A stretch of DNA of 64,000 nt from Yponomeuta sedellus (GCA_934045075.1 OW203725.1:23158714-23222713), one strand, 5' to 3'. Shown: positions 55,901-62,429, counted from the first letter of the stretch. The notes: generated by a model not told the origin, from the sequence alone. Numbers and translations are program-made.

Positions 55901-58900
55901 GCTCGCGCTGCTTCACGACCTGCTCAACTATCGGTGAGTTGATACTAAAGGAAGGCCAATGAGACGAGATAAAGAATGTAAACAAACGGACCGTTACTGA
56001 GTTACATTGCGATAGTGAGCGATTATTATCTAACTCAGTAACGGTCCGTTTGTTAACATTCTTTATCTCGTCTCATTGGCCTTCCTCTACACACACTTGT
56101 GTGCTTGAGTGCAGCTACATGCAGCTACACTCAACAACACACAGCTACACGCAGCTCGCGCTGCTTCACGACCTGCTCAACTATCGGTGAGTTGATACTA
56201 CACACAGTGACATACAGCTGCGTATAGATAGATATACACGGCGACATATAGCAACACACGGCGACATACAGCTTGGCACAGCTACACACAGCTCGCGCTG
56301 CTTCACGACCTGCTCAACGATCGGTGAGTTGATACTAAAGGAAGGCCAATGAGACGAGATAAAGAATGTAAACAAACGGACAGTTACTGAGTTACATTGC
56401 GATAGTGAGCGATTATTATCTAACTCAGTAACGGTCCGTTTGTTTACGTTCTTTATCTCGTCTCATTGGCCTTCCTCTACACACACTTATACACAGTGGC
56501 ATAAAGCTAGGTATAGATAGATACACGCAGCTACATGCAGCTACACTCAACGACACACAGCTCGCGCTCCTTCACGATTTGCTCAACTATCGGTGAGTTG
56601 CTGCTACACACAGTTATACACAGTGGCATACAGCTAGGTATAGATAGATATACGCAGCTATATGCAGCTACACTCAATAACACACAGCTACACAAAGCTC
56701 GCGCTGCTTCACGACCTGCTCAACTATCGGTGAGTTGATGCAACACACAGCTATACACAGTGGCATAAAGTTGGGTATAGACAGATACACGCAGCTACAT
56801 GCAGCTACACTTAACAACACACAGCTACACACAGCTCGCGCTGCTTCACGACCTGCTCAACTACCGGTGAGTTGCTGCTATACACAGCTACATAAAGCTA
56901 TGTATAGACAGATACACGCAGCTACATGCAGCTACACTCAACAACACACAGCTACACACAGCTCGCGCTGCTTCACGACCTGCTCAACTACCGGTCAGTG
57001 CTGCTACACACAGTTATACACAGTGGCATAAAGCTAGGTATAGTGACATACAGCTATACACGGCGACATACAGCTAGACACAGCTAGCACAGCTACACAT
57101 AGCGACATACAGCTAAACACAGGTACAGCTACACACAGGGCATGGAGCTACGTCAAGCTATACACAGCGACATATAGCTAGACACAGCTAGTACAGCTAC
57201 ACACAGTGACATACAGCTACACACAGATGCGCCCAGCTACAGGCTCGCGCTGCTTCACGACCTGCTCAACTACCGGTGAGTTGCTACACACACCTACACA
57301 CAGCGGCATACAGCTGCGTATAGATACGCGCAGCTACACACAGCTATACACGGCGACATACTAAATAGAAAGAAAGAAGAAAGAAAGAAATCGACGACAC
57401 AATACACAAAACAAAAAACACACAAAATCATCACAAAAATAAATACAGGTAAAAAATAAATGAACTGTACAACTCGTTAAACACTCTTTGTAGGGTAAAG
57501 GACCCATTTAAATACTAATACTTAAAAACTAATGAGAAAACAAGACACTTACAAAGTCTGTCTGCGTCGACGCCTCTCGACTTGGCAGCCGGCGCCGTTC
57601 GGGATGGGTGCACTGAGAGGTTTGGGGATCCCTAGACCTTCCCCGTCTATCCCAAGAGCTCTTTCCCCAGAAAGCTGCCTACATTCAGTGCACTTTCACG
57701 GCACCACGTTTGCACCAAAAGATATGTCTACTATTTTGGGCGATCCGTCGCCCAACAATTAAGCTGTTGTTGGGCGACCTTGGGATCCGTCCCTGAACTT
57801 ATTTCGCACTTCACACGAAGATATAAGCCCGGCAATCTAATTGCCACACAGCTTTTAGAAAACGCACGTTTCACAACCAGCAAAACAAGAGGGCAATTTG
57901 CAACTCATCTGACAGCTGTCAAGTAGTTACGCCTCCAAATGGGTGCGTTCCAAATCAAACTTCTATTCGAAACACTCTTGTTCCCGCAATTAAATACACT
58001 GTACAACTAGTTAAACACTCTTGTTTCCGCAAATAAATAGACTGTACAACTCTTTTAACACTCTCGTTTCCGTAAATAAATAGACTGTACAACTCGTTAA
58101 ACACTCTTGTTTCCGCAAATAAATACGCTGTACAACTCGTTAAACACTCTTGTTTCCGCAAATAAATACGCTGTACAACTCGTTAAACACTCTTGTTTCC
58201 GCAAATAAATACGCTGTACAACTCGTTAAACACTCTTGTTCCCGCAAATAAATAAACTGTACAACACGTTAAACACTCTTGTTCCCGCAAATAAATAGAC
58301 TGTACAACTAGTTAAACACAACTAGTTAAACACTCTCGTTTGCGCAAATAAATAGACTGTACAACTCCTTAAACACTCTTGTTCCCGCAAATAAATAAAC
58401 TGTACAACTCGTTAAACACTCTTGTTTCCGCAAATAAATAGACTGTACAACTAGTTAAACACAACTGGTTAAACACTCTTGTTTCCGCATATAAATAGAC
58501 AGTACAACTCGTTAAACACTCGTTTCCGCAATTAAATACACTGTACAACTCGTGAAACACTCTTCGTTTCCACAAATAAATAAGCTGTACAACTCGTTAA
58601 ACACTCTAGACTGTACAACTCATTAAACACTCTCGTTCCCGCAATTGAATACGGAGTACAACTCGTGAAACACTCTTCGTTTCCGCAGCTGCAACGACAA
58701 CGAAGTGCTGATCGAGACGGTGCTGGCGACGCTCGGCACGGGCTGGAAGGACGGCGTGGCGCGCGTGCGCGCGTGCGCGCTGCGTGGCGCCGCGGCCGTG
58801 GCCGCGCTGCACGCGCCGCAGCGGCAGCGCGCGCTGCCAGCCGCGCTGCTCGCGCTCAGCCGCGGCCTGGACGCGCCCCCAGACCCGTGAGTCGTATGCC

Positions 58901-59204
58901 GAGCCTGTTAACAATTGAGGCATATAGAATCAAAAGTGCCATACTTGAATCAAAGGCTGCTAAGATAAGATAAGATAAGATAAGATAAGCGTTCGCTCAA
59001 CACGGTGGCCGAAAAGGTGGACTTATTTAATTGCAGCCTAAACGAGTTCACAAGGGTATTATATCAGATTTTGAGTTAATAATAAGTATTTAGATATAAG
59101 TTACAGTTTGATGTACTCTAAGAGGTATTATATAATATTATGTTATTTTAGTATAAGCTTGGCTATCGCATTAGGTCAATCCTGTAAAGTTAGCTATAAG
59201 TGGA

Positions 59205-59236
<32 letters not shown>

Positions 59237-62200
59237 GAATATTGTTCGGAGTAACCGAACACCCTTTACGCGGCCCGCCGCCGCCGTAAGCAATTTAGTA
59301 CACATTATCGGCCCGACGATACTGGGCGTGTATTCAAGCAAAGCATCCAAACAATAAAAGTACATTTTGAACAATTTAATAGTGAGTGGTTGTGACTTTC
59401 TGCCAAACATACAAACAGTCATAAACAGCTACATGCCCCAACAAATATTCTTTACTGTACACACCAGAAAATAATTACAGAGACAACAGTTATAAAAGAA
59501 GAGGTACAATTGGCGGCCTCATTGCTGATAGCAATTTCTTCCAGGCAACCTTAAATCGGAAAGATTGCTGAAGGAGAAAAATTGAGATGGGTAGTTGGTG
59601 CTGATCGAATATTAATGTACGTACGTAGACGTAATAAAATAAACTTACATAGATAAATACTATTATAAACATACATAAACATTAAGTTATAATAGCAAGC
59701 ATGATGGGAAAAATAAATGGGATTTATCTACAGACAAAAAGAAAATAAGAAATTATTTGGAAAGAAAGAATTCTACTCAGTGCCATACTTGAATCAAAGG
59801 CTGCACGTACTTAGAAATATTTCGTATTCAGAATCGAATCTTATCAAGTTGAGTGTGAAATGGTACATAGCTAAGTGTAAGTAGCCAATATTGGTGACTT
59901 TACGTGAACTTAGAATTGTCATCTGTCATTTGGTTCTCTTCACTTTGAGGTTACCTACCTTTTTGTCGTATTGTTTTGGTTGGAGTTTGTGATTAGCATT
60001 GTGTTTACTACATCACTAAAAAATAATAGACAATATAGATGACTTTCTTAAGACAGGTCTTCTCTTAACTCATGCTTAACTCAGACAGAGCCGTGTCTTT
60101 ATAGCTATGTCGCAGTCACTTTGTAGTATACGCCGTCGTCGTGACTTTGTAGTATACCGAGCCGTGTTTAAGTCGTTGCATGCATACACGCCGGTTCCGC
60201 GTACTTTTAATCTTTCCTTTTTCTTTCGTCGGTGTTTGTACTAGTATAAAATACTGTATGACAGACACCAGGTGTGCGTTGCCAGCTCGTAACCTCGTAC
60301 TTCCTTCGGGCAGATCCCCGGCTGACAACGTGCCGCTAGCAGCGATGCAGGGCATGGGCCGGCTGCTAGGGCAGCTAGTGCCGCGGGAGGCTCGCGAACA
60401 TGAGCGGGAGCTGCTCGCCGTCGCGCACAAAACACGCCCCTTCATTAACACTGAGTGCGCGCTCCTGAGGGAACATTCCGTGCGGCTCTTCGGTGAGTTA
60501 CAGAGAGAGTGTCGGTCTTTGGTGCTAGCGTGTCACTAGAGGAAGAAAGTGGACACTACTAGGACACTAGAAGCATACTAGAAACATTCTAGAGACACAC
60601 ATCCACTTTCTTTCACAAGTGACATTCTAGGGGCACACACCGACTCTCTTTCCCTAGAAACATTCAAGAAAGAAAGTTTTGTCGCTTGTAAAAGAAAAGT
60701 GTGTTATTAACTTTCTTTCTTTGATGCGCTCGTGGCCTAGGCGAACCGAGTGATTGGAATCAGTCACTTGAGTGCAGCAACAACAGGCGCGGTCAGGTGC
60801 AGGATGTTCCTTGTGAAAGAGAGTCGATGTTTGTCGCTTATGAGATAATAAGAAAGTTGATCTGCGGCCCTAGAACGTCACTGGAGGAAAAGAGAGTCTG
60901 CTTGCGCCACTAGAACATCACTAAACCAAGAGAGAGTCGGCATGTGGTGCTAGAATATTACTAGGGCAAGAGTGAGTCGATCTATTGAATTCTTTAGAAC
61001 AACATTTGTTTAAAAACCTATTTAGAGGCTAAAAATTTCACCCATGCCGGGATTCGAAAACATTTGTTTAATTATATTCTTTTTAATGCACTAATCCGTG
61101 CTAAGGACAATTTTAGAAACCTATTTAGAGGCTAAAAATTCCACCCATGCCGGGATTCACCCATTAGCTCAGTTGGAAGAGCGCTGGCACGGATAGCCAG
61201 AGGTCGCGGGTTAGAACCCGGCATGGGTGGAATTTTTTGCCTCTAAATAAGTTTGTAAAATTGTCCTTAGCACGGGTTAGTGCATTAAAAATAATATAAT
61301 CATGTGGGTACAGCGATATCATTCCGATGTAAAACCTAACTGCAAAGTAGGTAGGTACTCGGGGCTGCAAGTGATGCAAATGACTTCAGCCAGAGGTCGC
61401 TGCCTGTACGTAATACAGAGAGTATTGTAAAGAGGTTCGAAATTTCACTGATGCTGGTGAGTCGCCCATTAGCTCAGTTGGAAGAGCGCTGGCTCGAATC
61501 CCGGCATGGGTGGACTTTTTAGCCTCTAAATAGGTATTTAACATTTGTTTAAATCAATGAAAGATTAAGTTGTGTTATTTATTCTTTTTGCTTTACAAAC
61601 GTACATTGTCTGTGGTCTGTCCTGTGACAGCTGTCAAATTACTTGGAATAAAACCTTCAAGTCAAGCGCCTGAGTTATATTTTCTCTCATCTTTAAATGC
61701 ACCAACAAATCTTACAGTCTGCTTTTAGGATATACCTCGGCTACTATCGAATAGAATCGGATATATTCGTGTAATATAAATATCGGAAATAATATGACAC
61801 ATAACTTTTCAAAATACTAAAGAAAAGTTTAATACAGACCAGGAACTATTATTACACTCGTGTGCTTCCGGCGAAAACCGAAGCCTACTCTTGAGCCCGA
61901 GGTATATTCTAAAAGCTAACAGTCTGTAATTCCGTTTTTAAAAACCTATTTAGAGGCTAAAAATTCCACCCATGCCGGGATTCGAACCCGCGACCTCTGG
62001 CTATCCGTGCCAGCGCTCTATCCAACTGAGCTAATGGGCATCGGGCACTAACCGGCATCAGTGAAATTTCGAACCTCTTTAACAATATTCTCTGTATTAC
62101 GTACATTCCGATGTAAAACCTAACTGCAAAGTAGGTACTCGGGGCCGCAAGTGATGCAAATTACTTCAGCCAGATGTCGCTGCCTGTAATGTATGTTCAC

Positions 62201-62335
62201 ATAGTAATGACACAAAATGTTGTTTCAGGTCTGATAGCCAGTAAAGTGCAATCGGAAAACCTAGTCGACCAAGCCGTATCTTCGCTGCCTTGTTTCCTTC
62301 TGCATCTCTGCGATAGCAATCCGGCTGTCGTACGC
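37955..62335 (+). CDS. MROH1: MROH1 (maestro heat-like repeat protein 1), gene span, 3' end beyond window
   Basis: Spliced gene with twelve coding exons: 37955-37985, 38072-38255, 39375-39546, 47877-48066, 48740-51569, 52024-52177, 53055-53236, 54067-54145, 55365-55582, 58689-58886, 60314-60492, 62229-62335. All junctions are GT-AG, phases join without a stop, and lengths sum to 4524 nt (1508 codons). Human MROH1 is about 1640 residues, so roughly the last 130 are missing. The product is a long series of helical HEAT-type repeats with leucine-rich amphipathic helices throughout. The order of C-terminal blocks (R-L-F-G near exon 11, L-P-C-F-L-L-H-L in exon 12) fits the vertebrate protein as I remember it. 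MROH1 has been reported on late lysosomes in connection with WASH-made actin. That role is known from the family, not shown here. Confidence 0.85.
38072..38255 (+). CDS. MROH1: MROH1 exon 2
   Basis: Acceptor TTTTTCAG|GATACG, donor ATAAA|GTAAGT. Encodes the first HEAT-like helices (I-E-V-L-I-A-A-S, then S-A-V-I-K-S-L-T-R-L-A). Confidence 0.88.
38256..39374 (+). other. MROH1 intron 2
   Basis: Contains a degraded minus-strand tRNA-like SINE at 38866-38945 (part of the tRNA domain deleted). No other recognised feature. Confidence 0.7.
39375..39546 (+). CDS. MROH1: MROH1 exon 3
   Basis: Acceptor CTCCTCAG|AGTT, donor GATTTG|GTGAGT. Encodes V-L-E-Q-T..M-K-A-V-H-T-D-V-A and a V-L-V-A-I-G-H-V-H helix. 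Confidence 0.88.
39573..39779. mobile_element. TA-flanked MITE, family M1 copy 2
   Basis: Near-perfect 30-bp arms (CAGTCTGTTAGCTTTTAGAA.. / ..TTCTAAAAGCTAACAGACTG). TA at 39571-39572 and 39780-39781. It lies 26 bp after the exon 3 donor. Confidence 0.85.
39895..39935 (-). repeat. tRNA-like SINE terminal fragment
   Basis: TTTAAAAACCTATTTAGAGG..TTTCACCCATG only, about 20 bases before the LTR element target site. Confidence 0.6.
39960..40442 (-). repeat. 3' LTR of the gypsy element (483 bp)
   Basis: Ends TGTTACGG..GACCGCGACA on the plus strand (TG..CA). Has a 3-bp insertion (CTT) relative to the other LTR near 40010. Confidence 0.92.
40443..40455 (-). promoter_or_regulatory. Polypurine tract
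   Basis: On the minus strand AAGAGGGGAGCAG directly precedes the 3' LTR, the expected plus-strand primer. Confidence 0.75.
40454..41554 (-). CDS. Integrase frame of the gypsy element
   Basis: A 366-codon open frame encodes most of a Ty3/gypsy integrase. The Cys pair of the HHCC zinc domain is present (C-R-K-C-A-T-C region, about residues 49-55). The catalytic D-D-E triad is at about D84, D144 and E180 (spacing D-59-D-35-E), followed by a C-terminal G-P-Y motif near residues 320-322. The His part of the zinc domain lies in the preceding frame, separated by a shift at a T-run (41476-41480, A-run on the coding strand). The first Met is therefore not a natural start. Confidence 0.9.
   Translation of the reverse strand: MSQEIRYRMSFVKYMTACQVNIWALKRTLTKIRERVYWLHCREDVQDWCRKCATCAAVKGPSTRIRGNLQLYNVGAPWERIAVDVAAPFPVTESGNKYFMVVMDYFTKWPEVFAIPNQEATTVASKLFEEVVCRFGVPLEIHSDQGRNFESQVFQELCKILGMHKTRTTPYHPQSDGMVERFNQTLERHLAKVVDRHQRDWDKYIPPFLLAYRTAEHESTKVTPARVNFGRELRIPVDLLTGGPPDDSRSLHDYISELREKMRVIHAIVRENGLESSEKMKTRYDRRANISGFEEGALVWLHNVTRRKGKSPKLQTRWEGPYKVVTRLNDVTYRIQRQPRGAQKVVHIDRLASYHGSNEDARDEHL
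41427..43373 (-). CDS. Gag fused to integrase N-terminus by internal deletion
   Basis: A 648-codon frame. Residues 1-105 are a Pro/Ala/Thr/His-rich tract of imperfect tandem repeats. About 125-215 is coiled-coil-like with many Gln, Glu and Lys. About 225-400 is the gag capsid-like region (P-P-Y-D-G..W, L-T-A-L, L-E-A-L). Residues 418-431 form a C-X2-C-X4-H-X4-C zinc knuckle. At about residue 500 (near 41873) the sequence jumps to the L-S-R-R-P-C motif that normally ends RNase H, continuing into the integrase zinc domain. The fusion is in frame, then the frame is lost before the catalytic core. The start at 43373 is the first Met after the primer-binding site. Confidence 0.85.
   Translation of the reverse strand: MLRRPRPLPLGPRPPAIGTRPLAPPPQATPTDQATPPGPAHQATPIEETPRTCPAAPPTAPAHQATPTDPARQAPPTGLDHQVSPIDQQAPPRSHAHLATPTEDIKPQSRTVEVLDMSCLMAMLKGMQEEQSKQMQCLQEQQSKQIRGLREEQKADQQTILSAVTKFSDTVAKLHEDVEVVTERVTKLEEDLQSLKNGLTGLEQEVRRIKAAGVTSSRVVSISQGPKVKVPPYDGTTSWVAYRQQFQTVAASNGWTDEQSLTALTVALRGSALSVLEALPTSGSKFKDLLEALEARYGERHLEHVFRAQLRDRTQRLGEGLQQWALEIEKLVRKAYPFADSKIVDTNILQAFVDGIKDLEIRAAVKLRHHSSLKEALAHALEVEAVRHDIRQGYKLREVTEEVKEIKTPPKRNSGPMCYKCGERGHLQFTCPKKERQTTKTDDRLGARFNKMEQRFEEFVKKHNAPASTVNHGNEARIPRLVLAGAGKAQVTRISQVCNGNNLSRRPCPEDCKQETKELPLRLRRMSPSRSWEDEAMKEAQEDDEDVRLIVAWKKRGEDKPRWCEVAPTSAITKAYWAQWDSFILQNGILYRKWEKPNGREFHLQIVVPRDKVQDVLREVHDGVSGEHLGVKKDFNKDSRKGLLAPLS
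43100..43375 (-). repeat. GC-rich imperfect tandem repeat in gag 5' end
   Basis: Repeated GTGGGCGTGGCCTGGTGGGC-type words on the plus strand, coding for Pro/His/Ala-rich repeats on the minus strand. Open frames occur in several phases because of the repeat composition. G-runs could form quadruplexes. Confidence 0.75.
43434..43450 (-). promoter_or_regulatory. Primer-binding site, tRNA-Leu type
   Basis: On the minus strand TGGTGTCAGAATTGGGG starts 2 bases inside the 5' LTR. It complements the 3' end of a tRNA-Leu (..CCCACTTCTGACACCA) with one mismatch. Confidence 0.75.
43453..43932 (-). repeat. 5' LTR of the gypsy element (480 bp)
   Basis: Nearly identical to 39960-40442, with the same TG..CA ends. 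Confidence 0.92.
44932..45083. mobile_element. MITE with ~60-bp inverted arms
   Basis: ATTAAAATGTGAAAATTACT.. at 44932 pairs with ..AGTAATTTTCACATTTTAAT ending 45083. Central loop near 45000-45030. No certain target duplication. Confidence 0.65.
45240..45335 (+). mobile_element. LINE 3'-end fragment (GTTGATGAAGC family, degraded)
   Basis: 'gatgaaccgaaagacatttg' and 'tcaggattgtggcc', then 'gatacatctgagagtttatg'. Confidence 0.45.
45425..45682 (-). repeat. tRNA-derived SINE (second family), near full length
   Basis: Polymerase III direction is minus, with a box-B-like reverse TTCGAACCC at 45616 and a box-A-like region near 45650-45675. The body has 'caagcgctgaggtacgctaa', 'tttccttacgatgttttcat' and 'agtattgctactataatttc'. 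Confidence 0.7.
46215..46383. repeat. Facing tRNA-like SINE pair forming a palindrome
   Basis: Minus half 46215-46305 and plus half 46305-46383, both cut at the anticodon arm (CCGGCTAACC / GGTTAGCCG), leave a nearly continuous inverted repeat. Confidence 0.7.
46670..46770 (+). repeat. tRNA-like SINE fragment
   Basis: Box B (GGTTCGAATCC) and 3' part present; box A deleted. Confidence 0.65.
46937..47260. mobile_element. MITE with palindromic core repeats
   Basis: Arms AGTCAAAACTCTTAAACGGT.. and ..ACCGTTTAAGAGTTTTGACT. Just inside the left arm, the palindrome TCAAAACTAGTTTTGA occurs twice in tandem with ACTGCTAAAATCAG spacers. The middle has a GCGCGTAGCGTAGCGGAGCG tract. Confidence 0.65.
47877..48066 (+). 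CDS. MROH1: MROH1 exon 4
   Basis: Acceptor ACATTCCAG|GTCC, donor CTTATG|GTAAGG. Encodes V-L-Q-S-I-I-Q-Q-I and the D-I-V-P-F-I-K-D-I-L-G-K-M-L-P helix pair. Confidence 0.9.
48113..48605 (-). repeat. tRNA-derived SINE (second family), split by an RTE insertion
   Basis: 'cactgcagggcactggtctt', 'agagagtataggcttcatta', 'gatgttttccttcattcgcg', then interruption, then 'cttcacaaatgtatgcgact'. The tRNA head is missing. Confidence 0.6.
48270..48553 (+). mobile_element. 5'-truncated RTE LINE insertion
   Basis: The frame reads the RTE C-terminus: L-K-W-R-W-A-G-H-L-A, then G-R-W-T, V-G-R-P-P-T-R-W-S-N-D-I-V, a W..A-Q-D-R-E-E-W-R segment and A-Y-A-Q-Q-W-V-D-V-G-stop. It ends in (GATA)n. A 15-bp target duplication TATTGCTACTACATA lies at 48255-48269 and 48554-48568. 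Confidence 0.88.
48740..51569 (+). CDS. MROH1: MROH1 exon 5 (2.8 kb central exon)
   Basis: Acceptor CTTTTTCAG|CCTTTGG; donor AAATC|GTGAGT. Encodes about 943 residues of helical HEAT-like repeats as one uninterrupted exon, which suggests loss of introns compared with vertebrate orthologues. Landmarks include I-T-R-L-I-S-E-R near the start, a long middle of paired amphipathic helices, and A-K-G-R-L-L-R-P-L-L-S-L-A-R-H-H near the end. No internal stop. Confidence 0.93.
51570..52023 (+). other. MROH1 intron 5
   Basis: No repeat or gene recognised. Confidence 0.7.
52024..52177 (+). CDS. MROH1: MROH1 exon 6
   Basis: Acceptor CGTTACAG|GAGC, donor CTCACC|GTGAGT. Encodes S-A-W-R-H-L-A-Q-D-P and I-V-D-N-F-L-R-L-M. 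GC-rich codon use compared with exon 5. Confidence 0.9.
52178..53054 (+). other. MROH1 intron 6 with repeat fragments
   Basis: Contains an inverted RTE-type tail (52510-52575), an inverted LINE tail (52685-52805: 'attctttattgtacc..gagcaatttcttccagg') and an inverted lepidopteran repeat (52840-52985: 'cccatgggaaaatcg..caacaccgcggggcac'). Confidence 0.6.
53055..53236 (+). CDS. MROH1: MROH1 exon 7
   Basis: Acceptor CATTTCCAG|CTCATC; donor AACAG|GTGGGT. Encodes L-I-S-A-L-G-E-M-L, F-P-E-L-F-A-V-L-Y-T-T and the following loop with C-V-P-S-S-R-P-Q. Confidence 0.9.
53237..54066 (+). other. MROH1 intron 7 with repeat fragments
   Basis: RTE tail 53310-53395. Start of the lepidopteran repeat 53388-53450 ('ttttgcccgcgactccgtcc'). 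5S-like SINE tail 53455-53545. Plus-strand tRNA-like SINE 53660-53850, with 5' extension and a deletion after box B. Confidence 0.6.
54067..54145 (+). CDS. MROH1: MROH1 exon 8
   Basis: Acceptor TATTCCAG|GGAC, donor CAGAAG|GTGAGT. 79 nt; encodes A-R-I-A-M-G-T-F-C-A-F-L-D. Confidence 0.88.
54146..55364 (+). other. MROH1 intron 8
   Basis: An (AG)n run at 54157-54180. A 59-bp hairpin at 54624-54682 (GGTGATAAACTGTTTTTAGAA and complement). An inverted LINE-type tail at 54800-54925. A possible MITE at about 55046-55334 with AGTGCGAGTTT arms and internal CTCGCACT words. Confidence 0.55.
55365..55582 (+). CDS. MROH1: MROH1 exon 9
   Basis: Acceptor CCTTCCCAG|GTGAAG; donor TATCG|GTGAGT. Very GC-rich third positions. 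Encodes A-C-T-L-C-L-S-I-E, then leucine-rich helices ending A-L-L-H-D-L-L-N-Y-R. The Arg codon is split (CG|C) with exon 10. Its last 32 bases and donor are repeated ten times downstream. Confidence 0.9.
55948..56096. mobile_element. MITE inside the donor array, copy 1
   Basis: Arms AAGGAAGGCCAATGAGACGA.. and ..TCGTCTCATTGGCCTTCCT, about 56 bp each. 3-bp flanks CTA (55945-55947, 56097-56099). Neighbouring units show the empty site GATACTACACACAG. Confidence 0.88.
56338..56476. mobile_element. MITE inside the donor array, copy 2
   Basis: Same element, same site within the unit (CTA at 56335-56337 and 56477-56479), with a few substitutions. Probably copied along with the unit, not inserted twice. 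Confidence 0.88.
57291..57959 (+). other. MROH1 intron 9, between the two arrays
   Basis: The ACACAGCTA-type tract runs to about 57360, then (GAAA)n. One isolated unit of the 3' minisatellite sits at 57462-57490. Then ~480 bp of unrelated sequence carries a strong hairpin (GTCGCCCAACA..TGTTGTTGGGCGAC, about 57748-57778). AAACACTCTT occurs on both edges of that stretch. Confidence 0.55.
57960..58688 (+). repeat. 43-bp minisatellite ending in the exon 10 acceptor
   Basis: About 17 units of the form CTGTACAACTCGTTAAACAC + TCTTGTTTCCGCAAATAAATA. The last unit runs TCTTCGTTTCCGCAG| directly into exon 10, so the real acceptor is a unit in which CAAAT is CAGCT. The other units carry the same pyrimidine stretch but CAA instead of CAG. 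Confidence 0.9.
58689..58886 (+). CDS. MROH1: MROH1 exon 10
   Basis: Acceptor TTTCCGCAG|CTGC, donor AGACCC|GTGAGT. Very GC-rich. Encodes C-N-D-N-E-V-L-I-E-T-V-L, then a G-W-K-D-G-V helix start and an Arg/Ala/Leu-rich helical hairpin. Confidence 0.88.
58887..60313 (+). other. MROH1 intron 10 with LINE fragments
   Basis: (AGATA)n at about 58960-58988. LINE 3' end 58998-59235. Inverted LINE tail 59445-59570. Inverted GTTGATGAAGC-family fragment 60075-60235. The rest is anonymous. Confidence 0.6.
58998..59235 (+). mobile_element. 5'-truncated LINE, same family as 17626-19110
   Basis: The short frame reads K-V-D-L-F..C-S-L-N-E-F-T-R-V-L, matching the C-terminus I-D-V-F-G-C-T-Q-G-E-F-T-R of the long ORF. 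A ~150-bp 3' UTR and a (TAAA)n tail at 59207-59235 follow. Confidence 0.8.
60314..60492 (+). CDS. MROH1: MROH1 exon 11
   Basis: Acceptor TTCGGGCAG|ATCC; donor TCTTCG|GTGAGT. Encodes A-A-M-Q-G-M-G-R-L-L, then A-H-K-T-R-P-F-I-N-T-E and S-V-R-L-F-G, a block well conserved in MROH1 proteins as I recall them. Confidence 0.9.
60722..60810 (+). repeat. 5S-like SINE, head only
   Basis: 'gctcgtggcctaggcgaacc', 'gcaacaacaggcgcggtcagg', then truncated before the body. Confidence 0.65.
61080..61545. repeat. tRNA-like SINE composite (facing plus head-to-tail)
   Basis: A minus terminal piece (61110-61158) runs straight into a plus copy (61158-61250). The linker CATGTGGGTACAGCGATATC then leads into a second plus unit (61330-61545) with part of its tRNA domain deleted. 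Confidence 0.7.
61715..61926. mobile_element. TA-flanked MITE, family M1 copy 3
   Basis: Left arm CAGTCTGCTTTTAGGATATA (slightly deleted), right arm ..CTAAAAGCTAACAGTCTG, TA at 61713-61714 and 61927-61928. Confidence 0.8.
61937..62190 (-). repeat. tRNA-like SINE, rearranged
   Basis: Minus copy to about 62105, then the plus-orientation 5' part (CCTAACTGCAAAGTAGGTAC..CGCTGCCTGTA) ends 40 bases before exon 12. Confidence 0.7.
62229..62335 (+). CDS. MROH1: MROH1 exon 12 (last exon in window)
   Basis: Acceptor TTGTTTCAG|GTCTG; donor GTACGC|GTGAGT. Encodes L-V-D-Q-A-V-S-S-L-P-C-F-L-L-H-L-C-D. Phase 0 at its end; the following exons lie beyond 64000. Confidence 0.88.
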
Positions 62336-62429
62336 GTGAGTTACTATGTTACTATGAACTTTATTCTATTCGCCGTTAAGAGTCAAATTGTAATTTCCAT
62401 TTGATTTGGTCGCTTAGTTATAAACTATT

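Larger units (their letters stand above)
55551..57290 (+). repeat. Tandem array of the exon 9 end plus splice donor
   Basis: The word CTCGCGCTGCTTCACGACCT.. with the following CG|GTGAGTTG recurs after the real donor (GT at 55583) with GT at 55700, 55817, 55934, 56187, 56324, 56593, 56730, 56867, 56994 (mutated to GTCAGT) and 57276. The first three spacings are exactly 117 bp. Later ones vary through MITE insertion and indels. The linkers are ACACAGCTA-type short repeats with TAGATAGATA. Reading on through any donor gives CGG TGA, an immediate stop. Confidence 0.92.
60493..62228 (+). other. MROH1 intron 11 with SINEs and a MITE
   Basis: 5S-like SINE head 60722-60810 (plus). tRNA-like SINE fragments 61015-61060 (minus). 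A composite 61080-61545. MITE M1 at 61715-61926. tRNA-like SINE 61937-62190 with an internal rearrangement. Confidence 0.65.

Noticed and set aside
55335..55985. 216-codon minus-strand frame with repeated peptides
   Set aside because: The antisense of exon 9 and the 117-bp array; repetition is due to the DNA repeat.
57960..58688. CRISPR-like regularly spaced repeat
   Set aside because: Units are contiguous with no unique spacers, no cas genes exist, and the context is an intron of a eukaryotic gene. It is a minisatellite.
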